64,000 nucleotides of DNA from Dyella_A sp035685805 (lineage in GTDB: Bacteria; Pseudomonadota; Gammaproteobacteria; Xanthomonadales; Rhodanobacteraceae): assembly GCF_035685805.1 (NCBI RefSeq), contig NZ_DASSAB010000023.1:20440-84439 (forward strand). The letters are read 5' to 3'. Shown here in pieces: positions 51,360-60,132 of the stretch (positions within the stretch are counted from its first letter, which is position 1; every line of letters begins with the position of its first letter). The notes beneath the pieces were generated by a model. That model ran no database searches, was not told where the DNA came from, and saw only the letters and a program-made list of their open reading frames with translations. Both the position numbers and the translations under genes were made by a program.

Positions 51360-52298
51360 ATGATGGCCGCGGAGTGTGCGGGTGCGGCGAAGCCTGCCTC
51401 CCCTCGACGTCATTCCCGCGCACGCGGGAAGCAACGCTGCTCTTCACGTCCGATCCCGCGGCTGCCGTCGGCCCGCAGTGGATACCCGCTTTCGCGGAAA
51501 TGGCGGCCGGGGAATGTGCGGTGCGACGGAGCCTGCCGCGCCTCGACGCCATTCCCGCACGAGGGAGTAGTCCATGCTGCTCTTCACGCCCGATGCCGCG
51601 ACTGCCGCCGGTCCGCAGTGGATTCCCGCTTTCGCGGGAATGACGGCCGGGGAGTATGCGGATGCGACGCGGCCTGGCGCGCTTCGACGTCATTCCCGCG
51701 CCTGCGGGAATCCATGCTGCTCTTCCACGCCCGATGCCGCGGCTGCCGCCGGCCCGCAGTGGACTGCCACTTTCGCGGGAATGACGGCCGAAGAGTGTGT
51801 GGGCGCGGCGAAGCCTGGCGCGCCTCGCGTCACTCCCGCACGCGGGCGTAGTCCATGCTGCTCTTCACGCCCGATGCCGCGGTTGCCGCCGGCCCGCAGT
51901 GGATTTTCGCCTTCGCGGGAATGACGGCTGGGGAGTATGTGGATGTGGCGGGGCCTGGCGCGCCCCAACGTCATTCCAGCGCGCGGGAATCCATGCTGCT
52001 CTTCCACGCCCGATCCCGCGGCTGCCGCCGGCCCGCAGTGGATTCCCGCTTTCGCGGGAATGACGGCCAGGCCGTGTGCGGGTGCGGTGGAGCCTGGCGC
52101 GTCTCGACGTCATTCCCGCGCATGAGGGAATCCATGGTGCTCTTCACGATGCTGCTCTTCACGCCCGATCCCGCGGCTGTCGTCGGCCCGCAGTGGGTTC
52201 CCGCTTTCGCGGGAATGACGTCCATGGAATGTGCCGGTGCGGCGGCGCTTGGCGCCCCTCGACGTCATTCCCGCGCACGCGGGAATCCATGTTGCTCT
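51360..52298. repeat. Tandem REP/BIME array, about six units of 141 bp
   Basis: Each unit holds two palindromes in opposite orientation, CATTCCCGCGCACGCGGGAAT and a second with core TTCCCGCTTTCGCGGGAA, joined by conserved spacers containing CCATGCTGCTCTTCACGC and GGCCCGCAGTGGATT. Landmark copies of CTGCTCTTC start near 51437, 51577, 51718, 51859, 51997 and 52151, so spacing is about 138-154 bases. Units diverge by point changes and one has a 14-base duplication (near 52136). All long open frames here are by-products of the 141-base (47-codon) period. The stretch 51180-51359 shows nothing recognisable. Confidence 0.9.
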
Positions 52299-52543
52299 TA
52301 GCGCCTCGCCCTTGTGCCGCCGGCCTCGACCCCTCTGCACCCTCGTGCGGGGACCGACGACCGACTGCCGCGCCCTCTCCCGACCGGGAGAGGGCCAGGA
52401 TGAGGGGAGCAATGGAGCGAAGAGCGGGCTCACGTGCCGCGATCGGCCTGCAACCGTGCCCGCGTAGCACCGCTGGCGTCCCCTTGGCCGAAATCGTCCG
52501 CGCGTCGCCTAAGCTGTCTCACCTTCCTGCTCGGATGCTGCCG

Positions 52544-53638
52544 ATGACATCGACGTTGCATGCCGCCGCGACACCACTCGCCGCGACGGTGCGGGTGATC
52601 GGCCACCGTGGTGCCAGTGCGCTGCGGCCCGAGCACACGCTGGCCGCTTACGCCAAGGCCATTGCCGACGGTGCCGACGTGATCGAGCCGGATCTGGTGA
52701 TGACCCGCGACGGCGTGATGGTGGCGCGCCACGAGAACGAAATCGGCAGCACCACCGACGTCGCCAGCCACCGCGAATTCGCCGCGCGCGAGGTCACCCG
52801 CGTGATCGACGGCCAGCGCATCACCGGCTGGTTCACCGAAGACTTCACCCTGGCCGAGCTGAAGACCCTGCGCGCGCGCGAGCGGCTGCCCGAGCTGCGC
52901 GGCACCGCGTATGACGGCCAGTTCCAGATCGTCACGCTGGAGGAGATCATCGACTTCGTCGCCGCCGAATCGGCCGCGCGCGGGCGGGTGATCGGGCTGA
53001 TCCCGGAAATCAAGCACGGCAGCTGGTTCCGGCACCTCGGCCTGCCGATGGAAGACGCGCTGCTCGCCACCCTGGCCACCCATGCGTACACGCGCACCGC
53101 GCCGGTGGAAATCCAGTCGTTCGAGATCGGCAACCTCAAGTACCTGCGCGACAGGCACAGTGGTGCCCGCACGGACGGCGCGCACTCGAACGTCACGCGC
53201 TCGAACATCGCGCATTCGAACATCACGCTGCTGCAGCTGATCGACGAGCCGGCAATGCATCCGGGCGACGTGCTGGCCGCCGGCGGCTCGCTCACCTACG
53301 CGCAGATGACCACCCCGGCCGGACTCGCGGCGATCGCCCGCTATGCCGATGCGATCGGCCCCGACTTCCGCGCGATCATTCCCTACACCGCCGACGGCCA
53401 CCTCGGCACGGCCACGCCCCTGGTGCGCGACGCGCATGCGGTCGGGCTCGAGGTGCACCCGTACACGTTCCGCCCGGAGAACGCCTACCTGGCAAAGGAG
53501 TTCTGGCAGGGCACAGACCCGCGCGCCTTCAACGAGGCCGGGCTGGTGGCGCAGATCCGCCTGTATCTGGACACCGGCATCGATGCGTTCTTCACCGACC
53601 ACCCCGCCGCAGGCCGGCGCGCGCTCGCAGGCAGGTGA
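52544..53638 (+). CDS. Glycerophosphodiester phosphodiesterase
   Basis: 364 aa from the ATG at 52544; an ATG at 52535 is an alternative. GDPD fold: VIGHRGASALRPEHT (His21), ADVIEPDLVMTRDGVMVARHE (Glu48, Asp50, His63). It splits glycerophosphodiesters into glycerol-3-phosphate and alcohol. Unlike periplasmic GlpQ no signal peptide is visible from either start, so it may be cytoplasmic or the true start lies upstream. About 20 extra residues near position 215-227 derive from a 15-base repeat. Transcription converges with the Oar-like receptor. Confidence 0.88.
   Translation: MTSTLHAAATPLAATVRVIGHRGASALRPEHTLAAYAKAIADGADVIEPDLVMTRDGVMVARHENEIGSTTDVASHREFAAREVTRVIDGQRITGWFTEDFTLAELKTLRARERLPELRGTAYDGQFQIVTLEEIIDFVAAESAARGRVIGLIPEIKHGSWFRHLGLPMEDALLATLATHAYTRTAPVEIQSFEIGNLKYLRDRHSGARTDGAHSNVTRSNIAHSNITLLQLIDEPAMHPGDVLAAGGSLTYAQMTTPAGLAAIARYADAIGPDFRAIIPYTADGHLGTATPLVRDAHAVGLEVHPYTFRPENAYLAKEFWQGTDPRAFNEAGLVAQIRLYLDTGIDAFFTDHPAAGRRALAGR
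53181..53225 (+). repeat. Three 15-bp direct repeats inside the GDPD gene
   Basis: CGCACTCGAACGTCA, CGCGCTCGAACATCG and CGCATTCGAACATCA follow each other without gaps and encode the in-frame peptide repeats AHSNV-TRSNI-AHSNI. The reading frame is kept because the unit is five codons. Confidence 0.8.
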
Positions 53639-53650
53639 GCGATAGCGGGT

Positions 53651-53681
53651 AAAAAAAAACGCCACCCGTTGCCGGGTGGCG
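53651..53681 (-). terminator. Rho-independent terminator of the Oar-like receptor
   Basis: CGCCACCCG/CGGGTGGCG, nine perfect pairs with a four-base loop, followed on the minus strand by nine T residues (plus A-run 53651-53659). The stem also lies 21 bases after the convergent GDPD gene, though its T-run serves the minus strand. Confidence 0.93.
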
Positions 53682-53730
53682 TCGTTGCCTCAGGTGGAGG
53701 CCGGGCGAACCCGGCCCCGGTCACGCACGA

Positions 53731-56700
53731 TTAGAAATCGTACGAGACGCTCAGGCGGGCGTAGCGCGGGGATTCAAAGAAGATCCCCTGGTTGTACGTG
53801 TTGGAGACGGTGTACGGGGCCTCCTCGAACGTCGTGTCGGACTGCAGCGCCTTGGTCTCGTTCAGCACGTTGAACACGTCCAGCCCGAACGCCAGCTTGT
53901 GGTCGGCGAACGACGGACGGTACTCCACGCCCAGGTCGAGCTTCTTGGTCCACGGGTTGGTACCCGCAGCGCCCGGAGCCGACGGCGAACCGGCGCACCA
54001 GTGGTAGTTGGAGCCGTAGCTGACCGGGTTGGACTCGTCGGTGCCGTAGTAGCCCAGGCAGCTCTTGGGCGAGCCGGACTGCACGCGCACCGCGCCGGAG
54101 AACATCCATTCCGGGTTCAGCTGGTAGCTGCCGCGGATCTTCAGCTGGTGGCGACGGTCGTTGGCCAGCAGGCCGTACGAATTCTCCATCAGCGAGGCGG
54201 CATCCCAGTCCTGCGTCTTGGAGACGTCGTCCTGGCCAATGTCCGACTTCACCTGGCCTTCCGTGTTGCCGTAGCTGCGCGAGAAGGTGTAATCCACGCG
54301 TGCCTGCCACTTGCCGTCGAACGGATGCTCCAGGTACAGGTCAAGCGCGTAGTACTTGCGCTTGGCGCCTTCGCTGAAGCCCCAGTCTTCCTTCGACATG
54401 CGGATCAGCTCGGAGCCCGAGCCGTCGGCGTAGTTCACCTTGAAGGTGTTGGTCTCGCCCGGGTTGAAGATGTAGCAACCGCGGAAGTCCAGCGTGCTGG
54501 AGTCGATCCCCGAAGCGTCGGCCTTGTCGGCCAGGCGCTGGATGTCGCACACGTCGTCGATCGCGGTCTGCAGCTGGCGGTAGGTTGCCTTGGCACCGGC
54601 CACCCACTCGCTGCCCAGCGCCTTGTCGAAGCCGACCATCACTTCGTCCTGGTACTGCGACTTCAGGTTGGTGGCGGCCACCGTCTGCGGATCCGGCGCG
54701 ATGCCGTACTCGTTGTTGGACGACACCGGGCCCGGGCCGATGCTGGTGAGGCCGGTCGGGTTGCCGCTGGCATCGATACCGGAGTAGGTGAAGTACTCAT
54801 CGGTGAAGGTCGAAGCCGAGGCACCGCGGATCGCCACGCTGGCGGGCAGCGCCAGGTAGTAGCGGCCGAGGTTGCCGTACACCTTCAGCGAGGAGTCGCC
54901 GAACACGTCCCAGCTCACGCCCAGACGCGGCGCCCACTGGTTCTTGTTGTCGACGTAGGCCTTGCCCTGGTTGTTGTAGTTGGTGAACTCGTCGTCGCGC
55001 AGGCCGAGGTTCAGCACCACGTTGTTGCTGACCTGCCAGCTGTCTTCGACGTAGTACGCCTTCTGCGTTACCGACATGCTGGTGATGTTGTCCAGGATGT
55101 AACGGTCGACGTAATAGCCGTCACCGCCCGGTGCGCCCACGCCCTGGTTCGGGTCGAGCGCCTCGTTCGGCGAATTGGTCTTGCCGTAGATCCAGGCGTA
55201 GCCCGGACCGGTCATGCCCTGGCCCTCATTGGACGAGGCGTAGTACATGTTGTCGATACCGGCCGACAGCGTGTGATCGCCCAGACGGTATTCCAGATCC
55301 GCACGCAGGCCGCGGGTCTTGTTCTTGGCGTTCGGGTCCTTCGCGTACAGCGCGGTCTGGCTGTTGCGGATCGGCGTGCCGCCGGTGAAGGCCGGGTTCT
55401 GGTTGTACGACGCGTACAGGTACGGCTGGTCGCTCGCACCCGGCACCGCCGAGTAGTCCTCGTTCTTGCTCACGCCATACTGCGCGCTGAAGGTGAGGTC
55501 GTCGGTGATGTAGCTGGTGTACTTGCCGATGTAGTAGCGCGACGACATCTTCGTCGAGGTGTCGTTGCCGAAGAAATTGCCGGTCTGCGCGTTGTCGTAG
55601 TTGTACCGGTACAGCTGGCCGGCGTACTCATCCTTGTTGTCGATCGCGGTCAACTCGAGGATGTTGTTGTCGTTGATGTTCCAGTCGAGCTTGCCGTAGA
55701 ACTTCGGACGGCTGTACTGGTAGTACAGGTTGTTCGGGTTGGACGACTGGATCGACGAGGTCGACTTGCCTTCTTCCTTGTTGGCCTCGGCGGCCAGGAA
55801 GATGAACAGCTTGTCCTTGATCAGCGGACCACCGACGTAGGCGCTGTAGGTGGTCTCCCAGCTGCCGTCGCCCTTGCGCGCGCGGTACAGCGTGCCCGGC
55901 AGCGTGTCGTCCTGGTAGGTGTAGCCGGCCGGCAGCTGCTGGTTGGGGAAGTACACGTAGCTCGGATCAGCCGCGAGGTACTTCGGCGACCACTGCACCT
56001 GCGCACCGAAGTGCCACTCGTTGGTGCCGCGCTTGCCGACCTGGTTGATCACGCCGCCATCGGAGCGACCGTACTTGGCGCTGTAGCCGCCGGTGAGCAC
56101 CTGCTGCTGGTCGATCGCGCCGTACGGCAGGCCCACGCCACCGGTCGCATTGAGCGGGTTGGTCGTGTTGTAGCCGTTGATGTAGTAAGCGTTTTCGCTG
56201 ACGCCCGCACCACCGAAAGAGACGGCGTTGTTGAAGTAGCCGCTGCCGGCCACGGTGCCCGGGGCGAGCAGGGCGATCGACTCGGCGCTGCGGTTCAGCG
56301 GCAGGCGCGCGAGGTCCTGCGAGGTGATGACGGTGCGCGAATCGACCGAGGTAACGTCGATCGAGGGCAGCGCGCTGGCCGACACCGAGATCGCGTCCAG
56401 GTCCTGTGCGTTGGCCGGGGCCGCGCCCAGGTCGACTTCGATACCGCCACCGACGCGCAGGAACACGTTGTCACGCGAATCCACCGGCTGGCCGCCATTG
56501 AGCAGCGTGACGGTGTAGCTGCCCACCGGCAGCGAGCTTGCCGAGTAACGACCGGAGGCGTCGACTTGCACTTCGCGGGTCAGGCCCGACGTGCTCTGGA
56601 TCTTCACCGTCTGACCCGCACCATTGGGCACCTGGCCGAAGATGGCACCGGTGGTGGACTGGCCAAATGCTGCTCCGGCCAGACTCATGCCCACGGCCAA

Positions 56701-56739
56701 CGCCAACGCCGAGCGGCGATTAAACAAGATGTGCTTCAT
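53731..56739 (-). CDS. Oar-like TonB-dependent receptor with N-terminal carboxypeptidase-regulatory domain
   Basis: 1002 aa. Signal peptide to about residue 26 (GAAFGQ), then a carboxypeptidase-regulatory-like beta-sandwich at about 28-105 (TTGAIFGQV...SGRYSASSLPVGSYTVTL). The plug with TVITSQDLARLPLNRSAESIALLAPGTV and a barrel ending in RYARLSVSYDF follow. This is the Oar/OmpA-related receptor architecture common in Xanthomonadales. Members are linked to protein or peptide uptake and adhesion in other bacteria; the substrate here is unknown. Confidence 0.92.
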   Translation of the reverse strand: MKHILFNRRSALALAVGMSLAGAAFGQSTTGAIFGQVPNGAGQTVKIQSTSGLTREVQVDASGRYSASSLPVGSYTVTLLNGGQPVDSRDNVFLRVGGGIEVDLGAAPANAQDLDAISVSASALPSIDVTSVDSRTVITSQDLARLPLNRSAESIALLAPGTVAGSGYFNNAVSFGGAGVSENAYYINGYNTTNPLNATGGVGLPYGAIDQQQVLTGGYSAKYGRSDGGVINQVGKRGTNEWHFGAQVQWSPKYLAADPSYVYFPNQQLPAGYTYQDDTLPGTLYRARKGDGSWETTYSAYVGGPLIKDKLFIFLAAEANKEEGKSTSSIQSSNPNNLYYQYSRPKFYGKLDWNINDNNILELTAIDNKDEYAGQLYRYNYDNAQTGNFFGNDTSTKMSSRYYIGKYTSYITDDLTFSAQYGVSKNEDYSAVPGASDQPYLYASYNQNPAFTGGTPIRNSQTALYAKDPNAKNKTRGLRADLEYRLGDHTLSAGIDNMYYASSNEGQGMTGPGYAWIYGKTNSPNEALDPNQGVGAPGGDGYYVDRYILDNITSMSVTQKAYYVEDSWQVSNNVVLNLGLRDDEFTNYNNQGKAYVDNKNQWAPRLGVSWDVFGDSSLKVYGNLGRYYLALPASVAIRGASASTFTDEYFTYSGIDASGNPTGLTSIGPGPVSSNNEYGIAPDPQTVAATNLKSQYQDEVMVGFDKALGSEWVAGAKATYRQLQTAIDDVCDIQRLADKADASGIDSSTLDFRGCYIFNPGETNTFKVNYADGSGSELIRMSKEDWGFSEGAKRKYYALDLYLEHPFDGKWQARVDYTFSRSYGNTEGQVKSDIGQDDVSKTQDWDAASLMENSYGLLANDRRHQLKIRGSYQLNPEWMFSGAVRVQSGSPKSCLGYYGTDESNPVSYGSNYHWCAGSPSAPGAAGTNPWTKKLDLGVEYRPSFADHKLAFGLDVFNVLNETKALQSDTTFEEAPYTVSNTYNQGIFFESPRYARLSVSYDF

Positions 56740-56885
56740 TGTTATTTGAACTCCAAAAACAGCGACAGCCGTGGCCAGCGCAGATGCGCTTTCCAGTTTG
56801 GCTTGGAGACAGCACGCGGCTCTCGGGGAAAGAACCTGCCGTGCAACGGCATCGTCTAGCTTGGGGGATCGACGATGTAATCCCG

Positions 56886-56915
56886 ACGTTAAGCGAAGCG
56901 GTGCCTAAAACGCAA
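56886..56915 (-). promoter_or_regulatory. Candidate promoter of the Oar-like receptor
   Basis: Minus strand TTGCGT (56915-56910), 18-base spacer, TAACGT (56891-56886). The -10 box is identical to that of the thr promoter. This leaves an untranslated leader of about 140 bases. The remaining part of 56740-57200 has no convincing gene. Confidence 0.45.
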
Positions 56916-57200
56916 CCAACCTCTTGCACTGTTGCCGCTAGCGCCTTGATGCCGCTTGATTATCTGTGCCACTCAGAGGTGGCCGCCGCCCCGTTTTCAA
57001 ACGCCAGGAGCGCGGCTGCAGCGCGCGCCAACGGGGCTCGATCCCTTGACCATGGTGCTTCGGCACCGCCGTCGCCGCAGCCAGCCCGTGGTCCGGGCGC
57101 GGCGGTCCGCTCGGCTCGTTGACGCGAAGGCGGGTCGAGCGCATGTTGCGCCGGGGCGTCGTGCACGCCGCCGCCCGTCACCAGCGAGGCACCCACCGCC

Positions 57201-57638
57201 ATGCAAACCAAAGTGGCCGCAGGCACCATCGTCTTTGCGGTCTGCTTCGTCGGCTTCGCCTTGGTCATCCAGGTACTGCTGGATGACGCGGGGGTCGACG
57301 CACCTATCCCGGGCATGGTTGGCGCACATCTGATTGCCACGCCGCTGGCCTTGCTGGTCGGCAGGCGGGCCGGTCGGCTGTCCCACGGGTCGGTGGTGGT
57401 TGCCAGTGTCATCGTGACGGTGGCCGCCTGCGCCGCCGTGGTCCTCCTGCTGGATGCCGTCGCTGCGCCGGCAGGCTTCCGCGTCGGCTGGGGTCACCTG
57501 TTCGAGCCCATGCAGGCGGGCCGCACGATTTTCATCGTTGCGACGGCGCTGCTGGTCCCGCAGATCTGGCTCGGGTTGATCGGCCGGATCGCGCCCGGAG
57601 CCGTGACTAGGCGCTCGTCACTGGAGGGCGCGGCGTGA
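57201..57638 (+). CDS. Small four-helix membrane protein, unknown function
   Basis: 145 aa with four hydrophobic segments (about 6-27, 40-54, 63-87 and 110-130). An acidic loop DDAGVDAPIPG follows the first helix. I do not recognise the family. Composition and third-position GC match real genes of this genome. It is 67 bases before the GFA-family gene on the same strand. Confidence 0.6.
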   Translation: MQTKVAAGTIVFAVCFVGFALVIQVLLDDAGVDAPIPGMVGAHLIATPLALLVGRRAGRLSHGSVVVASVIVTVAACAAVVLLLDAVAAPAGFRVGWGHLFEPMQAGRTIFIVATALLVPQIWLGLIGRIAPGAVTRRSSLEGAA

Positions 57639-57705
57639 CGGCCGGTTTCGTCGATAGCTCGCGGGCCCGCCACCACGGCGCCAGCGGGTCGGGCTGGCCG
57701 CGGCC

Positions 57706-58101
57706 GTGACCGAACGTCTTGCCTCCTGCAGTTGTGGAAAGCTCACTGCACGCACCCGCGGCGAGCCGGTACGCGTTTCGGTATGTCACTGCCTGGCATG
57801 CCAGCGGCGCTCCGGCAGCGCGTTCGCCGTCCAGGCCCGGTTTCCGGCCGAGGCGGTGGAGATCACGGGCGACAGCACCGCGTTCGCGCTTACCGGCGAC
57901 GAAGGCACCACCGCGCGATTCCATTTTTGCCCCCGCTGCGGCGCCACCGTCTTCTACCGGATGGATGCCATGCCCGGCTTCGTTGCCATCCCCGTCGGCG
58001 CATTTGCCGACCCGGGCTTCCCCGCGCCGAGCGTCTGCGTCTATGCGACAAGGCAGCATCCGTGGCTGCGGCTTGCAGACGGGATCGAATCCATCGAGTG
58101 A
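57706..58101 (+). CDS. GFA family (CENP-V/GFA) zinc protein
   Basis: 131 aa. Zinc-binding cysteines fit the family: CSC at 8-10, CHCLAC at 27-32 and CPRC at 75-78, with the core FHFCPRCGATVFYRMD. Named for glutathione-dependent formaldehyde-activating enzyme, but most members are uncharacterised, so formaldehyde metabolism is not asserted. The start at 57706 gives the family N-terminus MTERLASCSCGKL. Probably cytoplasmic. Confidence 0.85.
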   Translation: MTERLASCSCGKLTARTRGEPVRVSVCHCLACQRRSGSAFAVQARFPAEAVEITGDSTAFALTGDEGTTARFHFCPRCGATVFYRMDAMPGFVAIPVGAFADPGFPAPSVCVYATRQHPWLRLADGIESIE

Positions 58102-58478
58102 TGTGGCGCAGCGGCGCGGGAGCGGGCGGTACGGCGGGCGTTGCTGCTCCCCGAGGGTGTCCAGGTCGTGATTCACGGCGCGCGTGCGTCCGCACCGGCT
58201 GCTTACTGCCGCGCTGGCCATTGACGTCGGCGAGGTCACTTGCGCAGACGACACCAGGCTTGCGCTCAACGTCACCACCTTGTCAGCCAGCGCGACGTCG
58301 GCGTGCGCTTCGATGGCCCGGTTGCCAGTGATTCCCGTGGCATGCTCCAGGGCCTGCTCGTCAGCGCCGCGCACGCGAGCGCGCCGATAGCCAAGGTCGT
58401 TCCAGCCGTCATCACCGCGCGTGGCGACCCTGCGGCCGCCGCTATGATCGGCCCAATCAATCACCACCGGTTGCCGGC
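58102..58478. other. Gap without a clear gene
   Basis: On the minus strand a signal-peptide-like piece (TTLAIGALACA) and, in another frame, ADKVVTLSASLVSSAQ vaguely recall a BON/OsmY-type periplasmic protein broken by frameshifts. The similarity is too weak to call a pseudogene. No RNA gene or terminator was recognised. Confidence 0.3.
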
Positions 58479-59222
58479 ATGAACGCTGCTTCGCCCGCCA
58501 CCACGCCGCGCCGCATCACTCCACTGCTAACCCCGGCCATCGCGCTCACGGCGGCCGGGGCCATTGTCGGCGCACTGTGGATGCAGGCCGACCCGTCCGG
58601 CCCCGGGCGCTGGCTGCACTGGTTCTGCAAGCCACTGGCCACCGTACTGGTCATCCTGCTCGCTGCGCGCGTCACCACACCGCTGTCCCCGCGCTACCGC
58701 CGCCGCATCCTCGCCGGGCTCGGCTTCGCGCTATGCGGTGACGTGCTGCTGATGCTGCCGGCCGACCTGTTCGTGCCGGGGCTGGCGATGTTCCTGCTCG
58801 GCCACCTGTGCTTCATCGCCGCGTGGCTCGCGGACAGCCGCTTCGGCGTGCGCCCGCTCGGCCTCGTTGCCTGCTGGCTCGCCGCCATCGCCCTGCTGAC
58901 GGCACTGTGGTCCGGCCTCGCGCCCGCTTTGCGCATACCCGTCGTGACCTACGCGCTGACGCTCGCCACCATGACCGGACAGGCCATCGGCCGCGCCTGG
59001 CACCACGCCGCCGCACGTGACGCACTCGCCGTGCCCGCGCGTCGCGCCGCCCTCGGCGCCGTGCTCTTCATGGCCAGCGACAGCCTCATCGCCATCGACC
59101 GCTTCCACGCCGCACTACCGTTCGAATCACTGTGGATTCTCGGCAGCTACTACCCGGCGATCTGGCTGATCGCGCGGTCGGTTTCCTATCAAGGTGAGGC
59201 GGTGGAGACGATTCGCACCTAG
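58479..59222 (+). CDS. Lysoplasmalogenase-like YhhN/TMEM86 family protein
   Basis: 247 aa with about eight membrane helices. The motifs KPLATVLVILLAA, GLGFALCGDVLLMLP and LFMASDSLIAIDRF are characteristic of the YhhN/TMEM86 family. Mammalian TMEM86B cleaves the vinyl-ether bond of lysoplasmalogens, but the bacterial substrate is unsettled. It is the last ordinary chromosomal gene before the integron array. Confidence 0.85.
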   Translation: MNAASPATTPRRITPLLTPAIALTAAGAIVGALWMQADPSGPGRWLHWFCKPLATVLVILLAARVTTPLSPRYRRRILAGLGFALCGDVLLMLPADLFVPGLAMFLLGHLCFIAAWLADSRFGVRPLGLVACWLAAIALLTALWSGLAPALRIPVVTYALTLATMTGQAIGRAWHHAAARDALAVPARRAALGAVLFMASDSLIAIDRFHAALPFESLWILGSYYPAIWLIARSVSYQGEAVETIRT

Positions 59223-59300
59223 TTGGCGAGCACTTGAGCGACCACTTGGCCGTGATCTCCTCAACGCCGGGGCCCAAGCGCTAGATACGTGAGCCTGACC

Positions 59301-59355
59301 GGATTAGCTGCTTTGAGGGGCAGTGCACTGGTTCGTCTCGAACGAGTTGTCCCGC
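59301..59355 (-). repeat. Degenerate attC site at the distal end of the array
   Basis: GGATTAGCTGCTTTGAG ... TCGAACGAGTTGTCCCGC aligns with intact sites (CCTAACGCTTGAG ... TTGAACGAGTTGTTAGGC), but both core sites are mutated, so it is probably dead. The bases just before it (59281-59300) match half of the palindromic element at 59902. Confidence 0.6.
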
Positions 59356-59359
59356 ATTG

Positions 59360-59860
59360 TCACGGCGATATCCAATGGCCCCAAAGCTTCGCCGCCTTGG
59401 TGTGAGTTCGGGCTCCGGCATATAGCTTCTCAATGAGTTGCTTTGACTCGTTCGGTGCGATTTCTTTGCCCCCTATAGATACAACAGGCTCGCCAACCAG
59501 CTTGAATTGTCCGGTTGAGAAGGGCTGGAATCGTTGTACGAATATGACCGACTGAGTCATCCCTTTTGCCTTGCCCTCAATAGTCAGCACGTCAACGTAG
59601 CGCCCGGACTCAAGCACTTGACCCTCCCGAGCGAAAACCCACTCGTCGAAGGAGCCTTCGTTTTCTCTGAGCGAAGCCTTCCCTCGAATAATTGCTCCTT
59701 CCTGTGTCTCTGCCTCGAAGCGAAGCAATTGCCGTTGCCCTGCCGTCTCAACGACCGCAAGGGGCACAAGATGCTCCCCTTTTGGAAGATCTGACACGCT
59801 CCAAGCGGCGTGCGCGAACACAAATCCAGCCAATATCAGAAGTGAGTCGGGAATGGCCAT
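59360..59860 (-). CDS. Cassette protein, 166 aa, unknown function
   Basis: Starts with a hydrophobic helix at about 6-20 (SLLILAGFVFAHAAWSV), then a mixed domain with FEAETQEGAIIRGKASLRENEGSFDEWVFAREG. The sequence recalls a hypothetical family I associate with Xanthomonas cassette arrays. Unlike most cassettes here it has its own strong ribosome site (AGGAG four bases before ATG). It stands between a degenerate attC and a half attC, making it the last recognisable cassette. Function unknown; possibly membrane-anchored. Confidence 0.75.
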   Translation of the reverse strand: MAIPDSLLILAGFVFAHAAWSVSDLPKGEHLVPLAVVETAGQRQLLRFEAETQEGAIIRGKASLRENEGSFDEWVFAREGQVLESGRYVDVLTIEGKAKGMTQSVIFVQRFQPFSTGQFKLVGEPVVSIGGKEIAPNESKQLIEKLYAGARTHTKAAKLWGHWISP

Positions 59861-59870
59861 GTGGCTCCTG

Positions 59871-59890
59871 GTGCAACGTTTGAGTTGAGA
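59871..59890 (-). repeat. Half attC site
   Basis: GTGCAACGTTTGAGTTGAGA matches the right-hand half of intact sites (GCCTAACGCTTGAGTTAAGC). The other half is missing and is replaced by the palindromic element starting 12 bases away. Confidence 0.6.
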
Positions 59891-59901
59891 CAGGAAGGAA
59901 C

Positions 59902-59946
59902 GGGGTCGGGCTTACTTCCCAGCACTAAATAAGTGAACCTGACCCC
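59902..59946. repeat. 45-bp palindromic mini-element
   Basis: GGGGTCGGGCTTACTT pairs with AAGTGAACCTGACCCC (three mismatches) across a 13-base loop. A half copy lies at 59281-59300 (CTAGATACGTGAGCCTGACC). The GTGAACCTGACCCC arm is reminiscent of repeats that accompany IS200-like transposase genes, which is an inference. Confidence 0.65.
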
Positions 59947-60070
59947 ATGAACTGTTTTGCCAGAACAATCGCGACCGTCGATTGCGATGAGCTTGCCGGG
60001 CAAGTTGATGAGATGGGGCGCCAACTGCTGTGCGGTTGAGTCAAACTGCGATGGGCGAATGGGCATATAT

Positions 60071-60131
60071 GGCTAACGCTGGAGTTAAGCGGCGCGCGGT
60101 ACGCGCGTCCGCCTTGAACGAGTTGTTAGGC
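60071..60131 (-). repeat. attC site A
   Basis: 61 bases from GGCTAAC (plus strand) to GTTAGGC, with central arms GGCGCGCG/CGCGCGTCC. It separates the truncated kinase cassette from the SUKH-like cassette. Nearly identical to site I. Confidence 0.92.
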
Positions 60132-60132
60132 C

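Larger units (their letters stand above)
59836..60066 (-). pseudogene. Truncated P-loop kinase cassette
   Basis: The frame from the ATG at 60066 begins a nucleoside-kinase-like protein: GKLIAIDGRDCSGKT is a Walker A loop at about residues 24-38. Similarity stops there, exactly where the palindromic element begins, and the frame then runs through that element and non-homologous bases to 59836, overlapping the next gene's start. The missing C-terminus rules out kinase activity. The ATG sits next to attC at 60071, so this was once a normal cassette. Confidence 0.7.

Noticed and set aside
51360..52298. CRISPR-like array
   Set aside because: Units are about 141 bases with internal double palindromes and the segments between repeats are themselves conserved, so there are no spacers; no cas genes nearby.
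51360..52540. Overlapping ORFs of 60-160 aa on both strands in the repeat region
   Set aside because: They result from the 141-base period being a multiple of three; no ribosome sites and the products are repetitive.
58102..58478. Frameshifted BON/OsmY-like pseudogene on the minus strand
   Set aside because: Only short fragments (VVTLSASLVSS) resemble the family and the frames do not join convincingly.
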